Shown here: piece by piece, positions 7,143 to 14,930 of the stretch
Layout of the letters: every line of letters begins with the position of its first letter
Numbering within the stretch: the stretch's first letter is position 1
DNA from: an uncultured Christensenella sp.
GTDB taxonomy: Bacteria > Bacillota_A > Clostridia > Christensenellales > Borkfalkiaceae
DNA length: 46,818 bases
Direction: 5' to 3'
NCBI GenBank assembly: GCA_910579295.1
Contig: CAJTTC010000014.1
Span: 1 to 46,818, forward strand
Notes under the pieces: model-generated
What the model saw: the letters and a program-made list of their open reading frames with translations, nothing else
The model's database searches: none
What the model was told of the DNA's origin: nothing
Program-made: the position numbers and the translations under genes

Positions 7143-9551
7143 TTATATAATAATGTTAATTAAGCGTTTGGGTACAACGATAAGTTTTTTAATCTGTTTG
7201 TCGTTGATTAGCGCCGCAACCTCGGCGTTTGCCTTGACCGCTTCTTCAATTTCCTTAACGCCGTAATCGGCGGGAAGCGAAAGCTTGCATTTGATTTTGC
7301 TGTTAATCTGAACTGCGTATTCAAAGCTGTCCTCGCCGCACTTGCTTTCATCAAAGACGGGCCAGCTTTCGTACGCGATCGTGTCGTTGTGCCCCAAAAC
7401 GGTGGACCAGATTTCTTCTGTTATAAAGGGAATAACGGGATTCAACAGTTTAACCAGCCCTTCGGCGTACTCCAAAGGGAAGTTTTTACCTTCGCTGATT
7501 TCCTTATATACCGCGTTTACGAAAATCATCATCTGCGAAATTGCCGTATTGACTTTGAGCGCCATATAATCCTCGCCGACCTTTTTAACCGTCTGATTGT
7601 ACAGCTTTTCAAGATTTTTATTGGGAGCAGGGGTAATTACGTCACTCTCGAAATACAGTCTGTAAATTCTGTCTATGAATTTCTTTACGCCCTCTATATT
7701 CGCCGTATTCCAAGGTTTGGTATCGGCTACGGGGCCCATAAACATTTCGTACATTCTCAAAACGTCCGCGCCGTAATCTCTGACAATGTCGTCGGGATTA
7801 ATTACGTTACCCAATGATTTGGACATTTTTTCGCCGTTTTCGCCAAGGACCATTCCCTGATGGAAGAGCTTCTTGAACGGCTCTTTACAGGGCACAAGTC
7901 CCTTATCGAAGAGGAAATTCGTCCAGAAGCGTGAGTAAAGGAGATGTCCTACCAAGTGCTCCTTGCCGCCGCAGTAGAAATCGACGGGCATCCAATATTT
8001 CATTAAGTCGTAATCGGCAAAAACGCTGCCGTTATGCGGATCGCAGTAGCGCAGGAAGTACCAACTCGAGCCTGCCGAACCGGGCATTGTGGTTGTTTCA
8101 CGCTTGCCTTTAACGCCGTTGACCGTAACGTTTACCCAATCGGTTGCGTTTTCGAGCGGAGCATTGCCTCCGTGCGCCTTATAATCGTCCATTTCGGGCA
8201 AGGTAAGGGGGAGCTCGTCGTCGGCAAGAAGAACGTCCTCGCCGTTTTCGAGGTGAATGACGGGTAGAGGCTCGCCCCAATAGCGCTGACGGGCAAAAAT
8301 CCATTCGCGCAGCTTATAGCTGACTGCCTTTTTACCGCATTTATTTTGTTCGAGCCAGCCAATCATTTTATCAATGGCTTCCTGCTTGTTCAGACCGTCC
8401 AAAAATCCGCTGTTAATGTGAAGCCCGTCCTCGGTATAGGCTTCATTTTCCACGTTGCCGCCCGCAAGCACGGGAATAATGGGCAGATTGAATTTCTTTG
8501 CAAAATCGAAGTCGCGCGTATCGTGGGCAGGAACTGCCATTATCGCGCCCGTGCCGTAGGAGGTGAGTACATAATCGGAAATATACACGGGGATTTTGTT
8601 GCCGTTTGCGGGATTTATTGCGTATGCGCCCGTAAATGCGCCCGTTTTATCCTTGTTGAGCTCCGTTCTTTCCAATTCAGACTTGCTTGCGCACGCCTTT
8701 TTATAGGCTTCAATCTCGTTCTTTTGCGCGGGGGTGGTTATTTTATCAACAATAGAGTGCTCGGGAGCAAGTACGCAATAGGTTGCGCCGAAAAGCGTGT
8801 CGCAACGCGTTGTGAATACGGTAAAGCTTTCGTCCGTGCCGTCAACCTTAAAGTCGATTTTTGCACCCACGGACTTGCCTATCCAATTGCGCTGAGCAAC
8901 CTTTGAGGGCTCGGGCCAATCGAGTTCGTCAAGCCCTTCGAGCAGTCTGTCGGCGTATTTGGTTATATCGATAACCCATTGCTTCATGTTTTTGCGCACT
9001 ACGGGGTAGCCGCCGCGTTCGCTCTTACCGTCGATAATTTCGTCGTTTGCCAATACGGTTCCGAGCTCTTCGCACCAATTTACGGGCGTTTCTACGTATC
9101 TTGCAAGTCCAGCCTCGCATAACTGCTTGAATATCCACTGCGTCCATTTGTAATAGGAGGGGTCGCAGGTTGACACGGTCTGCGACCAATCGTACGAAAG
9201 ACCGAGCATTTTAAGCTGATTTGTAAAATTTTCTATGTTTTTCAACGTAAAAGCTTCGGGATGATTGCCCGTCTTTATAGCGTATTGCTCGGCGGGAAGA
9301 CCGAAGCTGTCAAATCCCATCGGATGTAAAACGTTGTATCCCTGCATGCGCTTCATTCTTGCAATTATATCCGTAGCCGTATAACCTTCGGGGTGACCTA
9401 CGTGAAGTCCTGCTCCCGAGGGATAGGGGAACATGTCCAAAACGTAATACTTTGGCTTGGAAAAATCGTGCAAATCGGTATGGAAAGTCTTTTGCTTATC
9501 CCAAAATTCAATCCATTTTTTTTCAATCCGACTGTAATCAGTATAAGGCAT
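7143..9551 (-). CDS. leuS: Leucyl-tRNA synthetase
   Basis: Class I synthetase that charges tRNA-Leu. The HIGH-type motif HVGH is at residues 50-53, followed by the LeuRS-typical HPMGFDSFGLPAEQYA. The editing (CP1) domain includes TFGATYCVLAPEH-like and VPAHDTRDFDFA. WIFARQRYWGEP, SGSSWYFLRYCDP-type catalytic residues and KMSKSLGNV (about 575) follow. The C-terminal end is normal for the bacterial type at 802 residues. The ATG has AAGGAA 9 nt upstream. Its promoter (9586-9614) is divergent from that of thrS. No T-box is visible in its short leader of about 25-30 nt. Confidence 0.98.
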   Translation of the reverse strand: MPYTDYSRIEKKWIEFWDKQKTFHTDLHDFSKPKYYVLDMFPYPSGAGLHVGHPEGYTATDIIARMKRMQGYNVLHPMGFDSFGLPAEQYAIKTGNHPEAFTLKNIENFTNQLKMLGLSYDWSQTVSTCDPSYYKWTQWIFKQLCEAGLARYVETPVNWCEELGTVLANDEIIDGKSERGGYPVVRKNMKQWVIDITKYADRLLEGLDELDWPEPSKVAQRNWIGKSVGAKIDFKVDGTDESFTVFTTRCDTLFGATYCVLAPEHSIVDKITTPAQKNEIEAYKKACASKSELERTELNKDKTGAFTGAYAINPANGNKIPVYISDYVLTSYGTGAIMAVPAHDTRDFDFAKKFNLPIIPVLAGGNVENEAYTEDGLHINSGFLDGLNKQEAIDKMIGWLEQNKCGKKAVSYKLREWIFARQRYWGEPLPVIHLENGEDVLLADDELPLTLPEMDDYKAHGGNAPLENATDWVNVTVNGVKGKRETTTMPGSAGSSWYFLRYCDPHNGSVFADYDLMKYWMPVDFYCGGKEHLVGHLLYSRFWTNFLFDKGLVPCKEPFKKLFHQGMVLGENGEKMSKSLGNVINPDDIVRDYGADVLRMYEMFMGPVADTKPWNTANIEGVKKFIDRIYRLYFESDVITPAPNKNLEKLYNQTVKKVGEDYMALKVNTAISQMMIFVNAVYKEISEGKNFPLEYAEGLVKLLNPVIPFITEEIWSTVLGHNDTIAYESWPVFDESKCGEDSFEYAVQINSKIKCKLSLPADYGVKEIEEAVKANAEVAALINDKQIKKLIVVPKRLINIII

Positions 9552-9585
9552 AACCGTAAATTCCTTAATAAATTAATTGCTAATA

Positions 9586-9614
9586 ATTATACATAAACGA
9601 AAGTGTTTTGGCAA
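9586..9614 (-). promoter_or_regulatory. Promoter of leuS
   Basis: Minus strand TTGCCA (9609-9614), 17-nt spacer, TATAAT (9586-9591). The predicted start is about 30 nt before the leuS ATG. Confidence 0.75.
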
Positions 9615-9645
9615 TTAAATTTATGTGATTTGGCAATCAAAGTCG

Positions 9646-9674
9646 TTGACAAACGTTAAAAATAGTACTATGAT
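9646..9674 (+). promoter_or_regulatory. Promoter of the thrS T-box leader
   Basis: TTGACA (9646-9651), 17-nt spacer, TATGAT (9669-9674). Transcription from about 9681 would include the whole T-box. It is divergent from the leuS promoter, with 31 nt between the two -35 boxes. Confidence 0.85.
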
Positions 9675-9681
9675 ATAGGAA

Positions 9682-9902
9682 ATTAAATAAATTTGCCGTA
9701 CGGAAAGACAAGTACCGCCTATAAGTTTTACAGAGAGAACGCATTTGCTGAAAGCGTTTAAACGGATAGGGGAACGGGAAACCACTTTTATCATCTCACG
9801 GCTTAAAGAGCGGCAGCTAAATACTGCAATTAGGGTGGAACCGCGCATAGAAATTTTGCGCCCCTAAACTTAGTGTGTTACTAAGTTTAGGGGTTGTTTT
9901 TA
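9682..9902 (+). promoter_or_regulatory. T-box riboswitch controlling thrS
   Basis: Uncharged tRNA senses threonine shortage and prevents termination. Visible elements are the AGAGA/GCTGAAAGC part of stem I (9732-9757), the conserved T-box AGGGTGGAACCGCG (9832-9845), an antiterminator pairing of AGGG..GCGC with GCGCCCCT, and a competing terminator with a perfect 13-bp stem (9861-9873 with 9881-9893) and T-rich tail. The ACC at 9714-9716 is the likely Thr specifier codon. That assignment is inferred from its position and the downstream gene. Confidence 0.92.
9861..9901 (+). terminator. Intrinsic terminator of the thrS T-box
   Basis: CCCCTAAACTTAG and CTAAGTTTAGGGG form a 13-bp perfect stem with a 7-nt loop, then TTGTTTTTA. 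The 5' arm overlaps the antiterminator, as required for T-box switching. Confidence 0.9.
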
Positions 9903-9921
9903 TATAGTAAAGGAGAAACAT

Positions 9922-11829
9922 ATGGAAATTATTTTAAAAAACGGCGATAAGCTCAACGTTGAAGTCGGAACGACCTGCGCAAAGGCGGCTTCGGCGATTT
10001 CGGACGGGCTGGCAAGAGCGGCTGTCGCGGCAAAAGTCAACGGTAAACTTGTTGATTTGTGTACCGTTCTTAACGACGGCGATAAGCTGGAAATAGTAAC
10101 GTTAAAGGACAAGGAGGGGTTGGAGGTTTACCGCCACACTTGTTCACATGTGCTTGCTCAGGCAGTCAAGACGGTTTTTCCTACCTGCAACCTTGCAATC
10201 GGGCCTGTTATTGATAACGGTTTTTATTACGATATAGATTTTAAAACTCCTATCACGCAGGACGATTTCGTCAAGATAGAAACCGAAATGGCTAAAATTA
10301 TCAAGTCAAATATAGCTATCAAACGTTTCGAACTTCCGCGCGACGAAGCCATTCAGCTTATGACCAAATATAATGAAAAGTACAAGGTGGAGTTAATTAA
10401 CGACCTGCCCGAGGATTCCGTTATATCGTTCTACAAGCAGGGCTCGTTCACCGATTTGTGCCGCGGACCTCATTTGCCGTCTACGGGCAAAATCAAGGCG
10501 TTTAAGCTTGTGTCCATTGCGGGCGCGTATTGGCGCGGCGACGAGAAGAAGAAAATGCTCACGCGTATTTACGGCGTAGCGTTCGCCACAAAGGACGAGA
10601 TGAAAGCGTACTTTGAAATGATGGAAGAGGCGAAGAAGCGCGACCATATCAGAATAGGCAAGGAAATGAAGCTGTTCGCTTTACTCAACGAAGGCAAGGG
10701 CTTCCCGTTCTTCCTGCCCAACGGTATGGTGCTTAAAAACACGCTCGTCGACTATTGGCGCGACCTGCACAAAAGGGAGGGCTACGTCGAAATTCAGACG
10801 CCTATCATTTTAACGCGCAATCTCTGGGAAAATTCGGGACACTGGGAGCACTATAAGGACAATATGTACACGACGAAAATAGACGGCGAGGACTGTGCGG
10901 TTAAGCCTATGAACTGTCCCGGCGGTATGCTCGTATACAAATTAGAGCCTCATAGCTATAAGGATTTACCCCTTCGCGTCGCTGAAATGGGGCTTGTCCA
11001 CCGCCATGAAAAGAGCGGACAGTTGCACGGCTTGTTCCGCGTTCGTTGCTTTACGCAGGACGACGCGCACATCTTTATGCTGCCCGAGCAGATAACCGAC
11101 GAGATCAAGGGCGTTGTAAGGCTCACCGACAAAATTTATAAGCAGTTCGGCTTTAAGTACAAAGTGGAGCTTTCCACCCGTCCTGAGGACAGTATGGGCA
11201 GCGCCGAGGATTGGGATCTTGCGACGTCCGCGCTTCAAAAGGCTCTTGACGAAATGAATATCGAATACGAGATTAACGAGGGCGACGGCGCGTTCTACGG
11301 ACCGAAAATCGACTTCCATTTGCAGGACAGCATCGGCAGAACATGGCAGTGCGGTACAATTCAGCTCGATTTCCAGATGCCTCAGCGTTTCGACCTCGAA
11401 TACGTCGGCGAAGACGGCAAAAAGCACCGCCCGATTATGATTCACCGCGCAATCTTCGGCTCGATTGAAAGATTTATAGGAATATTGATAGAGCATTTTG
11501 CGGGCAAGTTCCCGCTTTGGCTCGCTCCCAAGCAGGTTAAAATACTACCCATAACAGACAGAACAAGCGAGTACGCAGATAAGGTGTGCGCTGCGTTAAA
11601 GGAGCAAGGCATACGCGCTGAAGTCGATGCAAGAAGCGAAAAAATCGGCTATAAAATCCGTGAAGCAAAAATGGAGAAAGTGCCCTACGTTCTCGTAGTA
11701 GGCGACAAGGAAGCGGAGGAAGGCACTGTGAACGTCAACAAGCGCGGCGTAGAGGAAAAGTATTCGGCAACTCTCGACGAATTTGTCGAAACCGCAGTAA
11801 AAGAAATTGCGCAAAAGATAAATTTTTAA
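9922..11829 (+). CDS. thrS: Threonyl-tRNA synthetase
   Basis: Class II synthetase that charges tRNA-Thr and edits Ser-tRNA-Thr. Order of domains over 635 residues: TGS (1-62), editing SAD domain with HTCSH (HxxxH) and CRGPHLPS (metal site), then the catalytic core with motif 2 FRVRCFTQDDAHIF and motif 3 HRAIFGSIERFIG, VKPMNCPGGM for threonine/zinc binding, and a C-terminal anticodon-binding domain (WLAPKQVKILPI onward). The start is supported by AAAGGAG 6 nt upstream. Expression is governed by the T-box leader. Confidence 0.98.
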   Translation: MEIILKNGDKLNVEVGTTCAKAASAISDGLARAAVAAKVNGKLVDLCTVLNDGDKLEIVTLKDKEGLEVYRHTCSHVLAQAVKTVFPTCNLAIGPVIDNGFYYDIDFKTPITQDDFVKIETEMAKIIKSNIAIKRFELPRDEAIQLMTKYNEKYKVELINDLPEDSVISFYKQGSFTDLCRGPHLPSTGKIKAFKLVSIAGAYWRGDEKKKMLTRIYGVAFATKDEMKAYFEMMEEAKKRDHIRIGKEMKLFALLNEGKGFPFFLPNGMVLKNTLVDYWRDLHKREGYVEIQTPIILTRNLWENSGHWEHYKDNMYTTKIDGEDCAVKPMNCPGGMLVYKLEPHSYKDLPLRVAEMGLVHRHEKSGQLHGLFRVRCFTQDDAHIFMLPEQITDEIKGVVRLTDKIYKQFGFKYKVELSTRPEDSMGSAEDWDLATSALQKALDEMNIEYEINEGDGAFYGPKIDFHLQDSIGRTWQCGTIQLDFQMPQRFDLEYVGEDGKKHRPIMIHRAIFGSIERFIGILIEHFAGKFPLWLAPKQVKILPITDRTSEYADKVCAALKEQGIRAEVDARSEKIGYKIREAKMEKVPYVLVVGDKEAEEGTVNVNKRGVEEKYSATLDEFVETAVKEIAQKINF

Positions 11830-11840
11830 GTTGAAAATAT

Positions 11841-11869
11841 TTGACAAACCGATAAACTTAGTGTAATAT
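11841..11869 (+). promoter_or_regulatory. Promoter of infC-rpmI-rplT
   Basis: TTGACA (11841-11846), 17-nt spacer, TAATAT (11864-11869). It begins 11 nt after the thrS stop codon. Confidence 0.85.
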
Positions 11870-11875
11870 AAATGA

Positions 11876-11998
11876 GTAAGCAAAGGTTGACCCCTTTCGC
11901 CCTGCAAATTTTTTGCCGCGGCACATAATGTTAGAAACGCTATTTTTGAGTGATATTTGACATTAACGGGTTACTTTGCGTAACCCGTTTTCATTTTT
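11876..11998 (+). promoter_or_regulatory. Leader with attenuator, probably the L20 (rplT) autoregulatory leader
   Basis: About 130 nt of untranslated leader precede infC and end in a terminator (AACGGGTTAC 11965-11974, GTAACCCGTT 11980-11989, then TTCATTTTT). In Bacillota the same operon is known to be repressed by L20 binding such a leader. Position and terminator fit. I could not verify the L20-binding fold. Confidence 0.6.
11965..11998 (+). terminator. Leader terminator before infC
   Basis: 10-bp perfect stem with loop TTTGC, followed by TTCATTTTT, 12 nt before the infC start. As it lies before the operon, it should act as an attenuator. Confidence 0.8.
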
Positions 11999-12009
11999 AA
12001 GAGAGGTTT

Positions 12010-12528
12010 ATGGCTATAAAAGAATTGTATCAGACAAATCAGGCAATCAGAGACAGAGAAATCAGGCTCATAGGTTCGGACGGAGCAATGATAGGTGTAA
12101 TGTCGGCTCAACAGGCTCAGAGGCTTGCGGATGACGAAGGACTCGATCTCGTAAAGATTTCGCCTACTGCCAACCCGCCCGTATGCAAAATTATGGATTA
12201 TTCCAAGTTTAAGTACGAGCAGGCAAAAAAAGATAAAGAAAACCGCAAAAATCAGACGGTTGTCGAGATTAAAGAGATTCGTCTTTCAATGACTATTGAC
12301 GTGGGCGATATAGCGGTTAAGACTAAGCAGTGCCTTAAATTTTTGGAGGCGGGAAATAAAGTTAAGGTTTCCATAAGAATGAAGGGTAGGGAGAATTCCC
12401 GCGCGTATCAGGGTGTTAAAGTAATGCAGGATTTCTTTGACGGCTTGGAGGGCAAGGCAATTCAGGACAAAAAGCCCGCAACCGAGGGCAGAAACATCAT
12501 TATGATGCTTTCACCCGTTAAAGCGTAA
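12010..12528 (+). CDS. infC: Translation initiation factor IF-3
   Basis: Binds the 30S subunit, blocks 50S joining and checks start codon choice. At 172 residues it has both domains: N-terminal with VRLIGSDGAMIGV-like and LVKISPTANPPVCKIMDY, linker EQAKKDKENRK, and C-terminal KEIRLSMTIDVGDIAVKTKQ with the KVKVSIRMKGRE pattern. The start here is ATG (12010) with GAGAGG upstream, not the AUU/AUA typical of many infC genes, so the start-codon feedback known in Enterobacteria is not expected. First gene of the infC-rpmI-rplT operon. Confidence 0.97.
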   Translation: MAIKELYQTNQAIRDREIRLIGSDGAMIGVMSAQQAQRLADDEGLDLVKISPTANPPVCKIMDYSKFKYEQAKKDKENRKNQTVVEIKEIRLSMTIDVGDIAVKTKQCLKFLEAGNKVKVSIRMKGRENSRAYQGVKVMQDFFDGLEGKAIQDKKPATEGRNIIMMLSPVKA

Positions 12529-12576
12529 CTTAAACAAAGTTTAAAAATACAGAAAATTTCATCGGAGGATAATAAA

Positions 12577-12777
12577 ATGCCTAAACAGAAATCACATAGC
12601 GGATCTAAAAAGCGTTTCTGGCTTACCGCAAGCGGAAAGGTTCAAAGACCTCACAGCGGCAAGAACCACAAGGCTGAAACCAAGAACAGAAAGAGAAAGA
12701 GAAATTTGCGTCAGAATACGCTTGTTTCTACTACACAGGAATCGACTGTAAAGTCTATGATTCCCTATAAGGCTTAA
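12577..12777 (+). CDS. rpmI: Ribosomal protein bL35
   Basis: A 66-residue, very basic 50S subunit protein. It begins MPKQKSHSGSKKRFWLTASG, matching the family pattern MPK-x-K-[ST]-H-x-G-x-x-KRF, and continues GKNHKAETKNRKRKRNLRQN. Preceded by GGAGG, and 15 nt before rplT, in the conserved operon. Confidence 0.96.
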   Translation: MPKQKSHSGSKKRFWLTASGKVQRPHSGKNHKAETKNRKRKRNLRQNTLVSTTQESTVKSMIPYKA

Positions 12778-12792
12778 CGGAGGTAAGTTAAA

Positions 12793-13143
12793 ATGCGTAT
12801 TAAAAGATCGGTTAACGCTTTAAAGAAGCGCAGAAAGATTTTACGCCTTGCAAAAGGTTATTTCGGAAACAAATCCAAGAATTACAGAATAGCTCGCGAA
12901 GCTGTTATGAAGTCCTTGAACTATGCTTATATCGGCAGAAGGCTCAGAAAGCGTGATTTGCGTTCGCTTTGGATCGCGCGTATCAATGCGGCTGCAAGAA
13001 TTAACGGGCTTTCCTATTCCAAGTTTATGCACGGGCTCAAAGTTGCGGGCATCAACCTCAACAGAAAGGTGCTTGCAGACCTCGCGGTAAACGACGCAAA
13101 CGCTTTTGCGGCTCTTGCGGAAAAGGCAAAGGCGGCTGTTTAA
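12793..13143 (+). CDS. rplT: Ribosomal protein bL20
   Basis: Needed for early 50S assembly, and in Bacillota also the repressor of its own operon through the leader. 116 residues, basic, with family signatures RRKILRLAKGYFGNKSKNYR, YAYIGRRLRKRDLRSLWI and RINAAARINGLSYS. Shares an operon with infC and rpmI. The putative target leader is at 11876-11998. Confidence 0.97.
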   Translation: MRIKRSVNALKKRRKILRLAKGYFGNKSKNYRIAREAVMKSLNYAYIGRRLRKRDLRSLWIARINAAARINGLSYSKFMHGLKVAGINLNRKVLADLAVNDANAFAALAEKAKAAV

Positions 13144-13159
13144 TCAATAAGTTAATTAC

Positions 13160-13182
13160 GGGTAGCGAATTTTTTGCTACCC
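13160..13182 (+). terminator. Hairpin after rplT
   Basis: GGGTAGC (13160-13166) pairs with GCTACCC (13176-13182), then TAAACCTTTTATT. The T-tail is imperfect, so it may only partly end the ribosomal operon before the methyltransferase gene. Confidence 0.55.
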
Positions 13183-13212
13183 TAAACCTTTTATTAGTAG
13201 CGTATACGGAAA

Positions 13213-13932
13213 ATGATTATTTCGTCGAAGGCTAACCCGATAATTAAAAAAATATCCTCGCTTGCAGAAAAGAAATACCGCAGGCAATACGGCGAATTTA
13301 TAGTTGAAAGCGTAAAGGCGGTGGGTGAGTGCGTTGCCTCGGATATGGAAATATCGGCTATTGTCTGCACTCAGAAGCTTGCCGATAATTATGAGAACGC
13401 CATAGTTGTCACGGACGAGCTGTTTGCTCACATATCCACAGAGAAAACGCCGCAGGGCGTGTTAGCGGTTGTTAAAATGCCCGACGCCTCGGTTAAGCCG
13501 CCAAAAAGCTGTTGCCTGTTATTGGACAGGTTGCAGGATTGCGGCAACGTGGGCACGGTTATAAGGACAGCCAATGCGGCGGGGTATACCGACGTTTATC
13601 TGGTCAATTGCGCGGACGCTTTTTCTCCCAAGGCAGTTCGGGCAAGTATGGGCGGCATTTTTCACGTAAACGTTCACGAGGGCGACTACGGCGAGGTGTT
13701 TGCGGTGCTTGATGGCGTGCCGATAATCAGCGCCGATTTACACGGAGAAAACATATTCGATTTTAATGCCCCGACGAAATTTTGCCTCTGTATAGGTAAC
13801 GAGGGCGGCGGGGTGAGCAATACCGTATCGGAACACGCGGATTATACTGTAAAAATTCCGATGCGCGATACTTGCGAAAGCTTGAATGCGGCAGTTTCTG
13901 CGGCGATTGCAATGTATGTATTAAAGAATTAA
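13213..13932 (+). CDS. SpoU/TrmH-family RNA 2'-O-methyltransferase (YsgA-like)
   Basis: A SPOUT-fold enzyme that transfers a methyl group from SAM to a ribose 2'-OH in rRNA or tRNA. Its N-terminal substrate-binding region contains EKKYRRQYGEFIVESVKA. The SpoU domain follows, with motif 1 LLLDRLQDCGNVGTVIRTA, motif 2 LCIGNEGGGVS and motif 3 IPMRDTCESLNAAVSAAIAM, all intact. The neighbourhood (rplT just upstream) is the same as Bacillus ysgA, which supports an rRNA target. The exact nucleotide cannot be told. 239 residues, usual length about 245-255. Confidence 0.88.
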   Translation: MIISSKANPIIKKISSLAEKKYRRQYGEFIVESVKAVGECVASDMEISAIVCTQKLADNYENAIVVTDELFAHISTEKTPQGVLAVVKMPDASVKPPKSCCLLLDRLQDCGNVGTVIRTANAAGYTDVYLVNCADAFSPKAVRASMGGIFHVNVHEGDYGEVFAVLDGVPIISADLHGENIFDFNAPTKFCLCIGNEGGGVSNTVSEHADYTVKIPMRDTCESLNAAVSAAIAMYVLKN

Positions 13933-13944
13933 CAGGAGAATTTT

Positions 13945-14685
13945 ATGTCAGGACATTCCAAATGGCACAATATACAGGCAAAAAAGGGTAAGACGGACGC
14001 CGCTCGCGGCGCAATTTTCACAAAAATAGGCAGGGAGCTTGCAGTTGCGGCAAAGAGCAATCCCAATCCCGAAACAAACAGCAAGCTTGCCGACGTAATA
14101 GCGAAGGCTAAGGCGGCAAACATGCCCAACGATAATATCAAGCGTTCCATAGCTAAGGCGGCGGGCGAGCTCAGCGGCAAAGATTATAAGGAATTGACCT
14201 ACGAGGGCTACGGTGTTGCCGGCTCGGCGGTAATAATTAAGACGCTTACAGATAACGTTAACAGAACGAGCGGCGATATAAGCTCTACTATGTCTAAGTG
14301 CGGCGGGCAGATGGGTAAGCCCGGTTGCGTAAGCTATCAGTTTGATAATAAGGGATTAATAGTAATTGAAAGAACGGTAAAGCTGGACGAAGATACTATG
14401 ATGGAGTATTGTCTTGAAGCTAATGCGGAGGACTATTCGGTCGAAGACGACGTTTACGAAGTTTATACCACTCCTGAAAATTTCTCCGAAGTGCGCAAGT
14501 ATTTTGAGGATAAGGGCGTGACGTTCTTGGAGGCTGACATCAAAATGATTCCGCAAACCTATATAACTCTTCCCGAAGATAAGCTTGCGACGTTCAAGAA
14601 GATGCTTGACAAGCTGGACGAGCTCGACGACGTTCAGAACGTTTACCACAACGTTGAAATGCCCGAAGAGGATGAAGAAGACTAA
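13945..14685 (+). CDS. yebC: YebC/PmpR-family protein
   Basis: 246 residues beginning MSGHSKWHNIQAKKGKTDAA with the following FTKIGRELAVAAK, the diagnostic start of the family. Members were first called transcription regulators; recent work on bacterial YebC assigns a role in helping ribosomes through proline-rich stretches. AAGC..NMPNDNIKRSIAKA and the acidic C-terminal tail (MPEEDEED) are also typical. AGGAG lies 6 nt upstream of ATG. A strong terminator follows. Confidence 0.95.
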   Translation: MSGHSKWHNIQAKKGKTDAARGAIFTKIGRELAVAAKSNPNPETNSKLADVIAKAKAANMPNDNIKRSIAKAAGELSGKDYKELTYEGYGVAGSAVIIKTLTDNVNRTSGDISSTMSKCGGQMGKPGCVSYQFDNKGLIVIERTVKLDEDTMMEYCLEANAEDYSVEDDVYEVYTTPENFSEVRKYFEDKGVTFLEADIKMIPQTYITLPEDKLATFKKMLDKLDELDDVQNVYHNVEMPEEDEED

Positions 14686-14698
14686 CTCAATTATTAAC

Positions 14699-14738
14699 GC
14701 GCCGCCGAAATTTTCGGCGGCGCATTATTTTTTATCTG
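14699..14738 (+). terminator. Terminator after yebC
   Basis: GCGCCGCCGAAA pairs with TTTCGGCGGCGC (14699-14723), then ATTATTTTTTAT. Confidence 0.9.
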
Positions 14739-14785
14739 TATTAAGTGAATAATAGGTTGAAAACTGCTCAATATAATGTTACAAG

Positions 14786-14890
14786 CGGAAACGCTTTAAA
14801 ATATAGCCGGTGAGGATCAGGCGTTTCCGTTTATTCGGTTATGCTCAATTTAATCGGCAAGGGGGATATTCTTACGTTTAAGAATATCCC
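14786..14890 (+). promoter_or_regulatory. Two consecutive hairpins upstream of the solute-binding-like gene
   Basis: Hairpin 1 has CGGAAACGC (14786-14794) with GCGTTTCCG (14821-14829), enclosing a 26-nt loop. Hairpin 2 is a perfect 12-bp stem, GGGATATTCTTA (14863-14874) with TAAGAATATCCC (14879-14890), loop CGTT. Neither has a strong T-run. They may be a folded leader of the gene at 14931 or inert inverted repeats. Confidence 0.4.
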
Positions 14891-14930
14891 TCTTATGAAT
14901 TTTTGCAATAAAAAAGTAATAAAATAATGT

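Noticed and set aside
8346..8906. Plus-strand open frame of 186 codons opposite leuS
   Set aside because: It is the complement of well-conserved leuS coding sequence and its translation has no domain signature; it is a shadow of leuS codon bias.
10966..11496. Minus-strand open frame of 176 codons opposite thrS
   Set aside because: The plus-strand thrS motifs are unambiguous here; no ribosome site or protein family supports the antisense frame.
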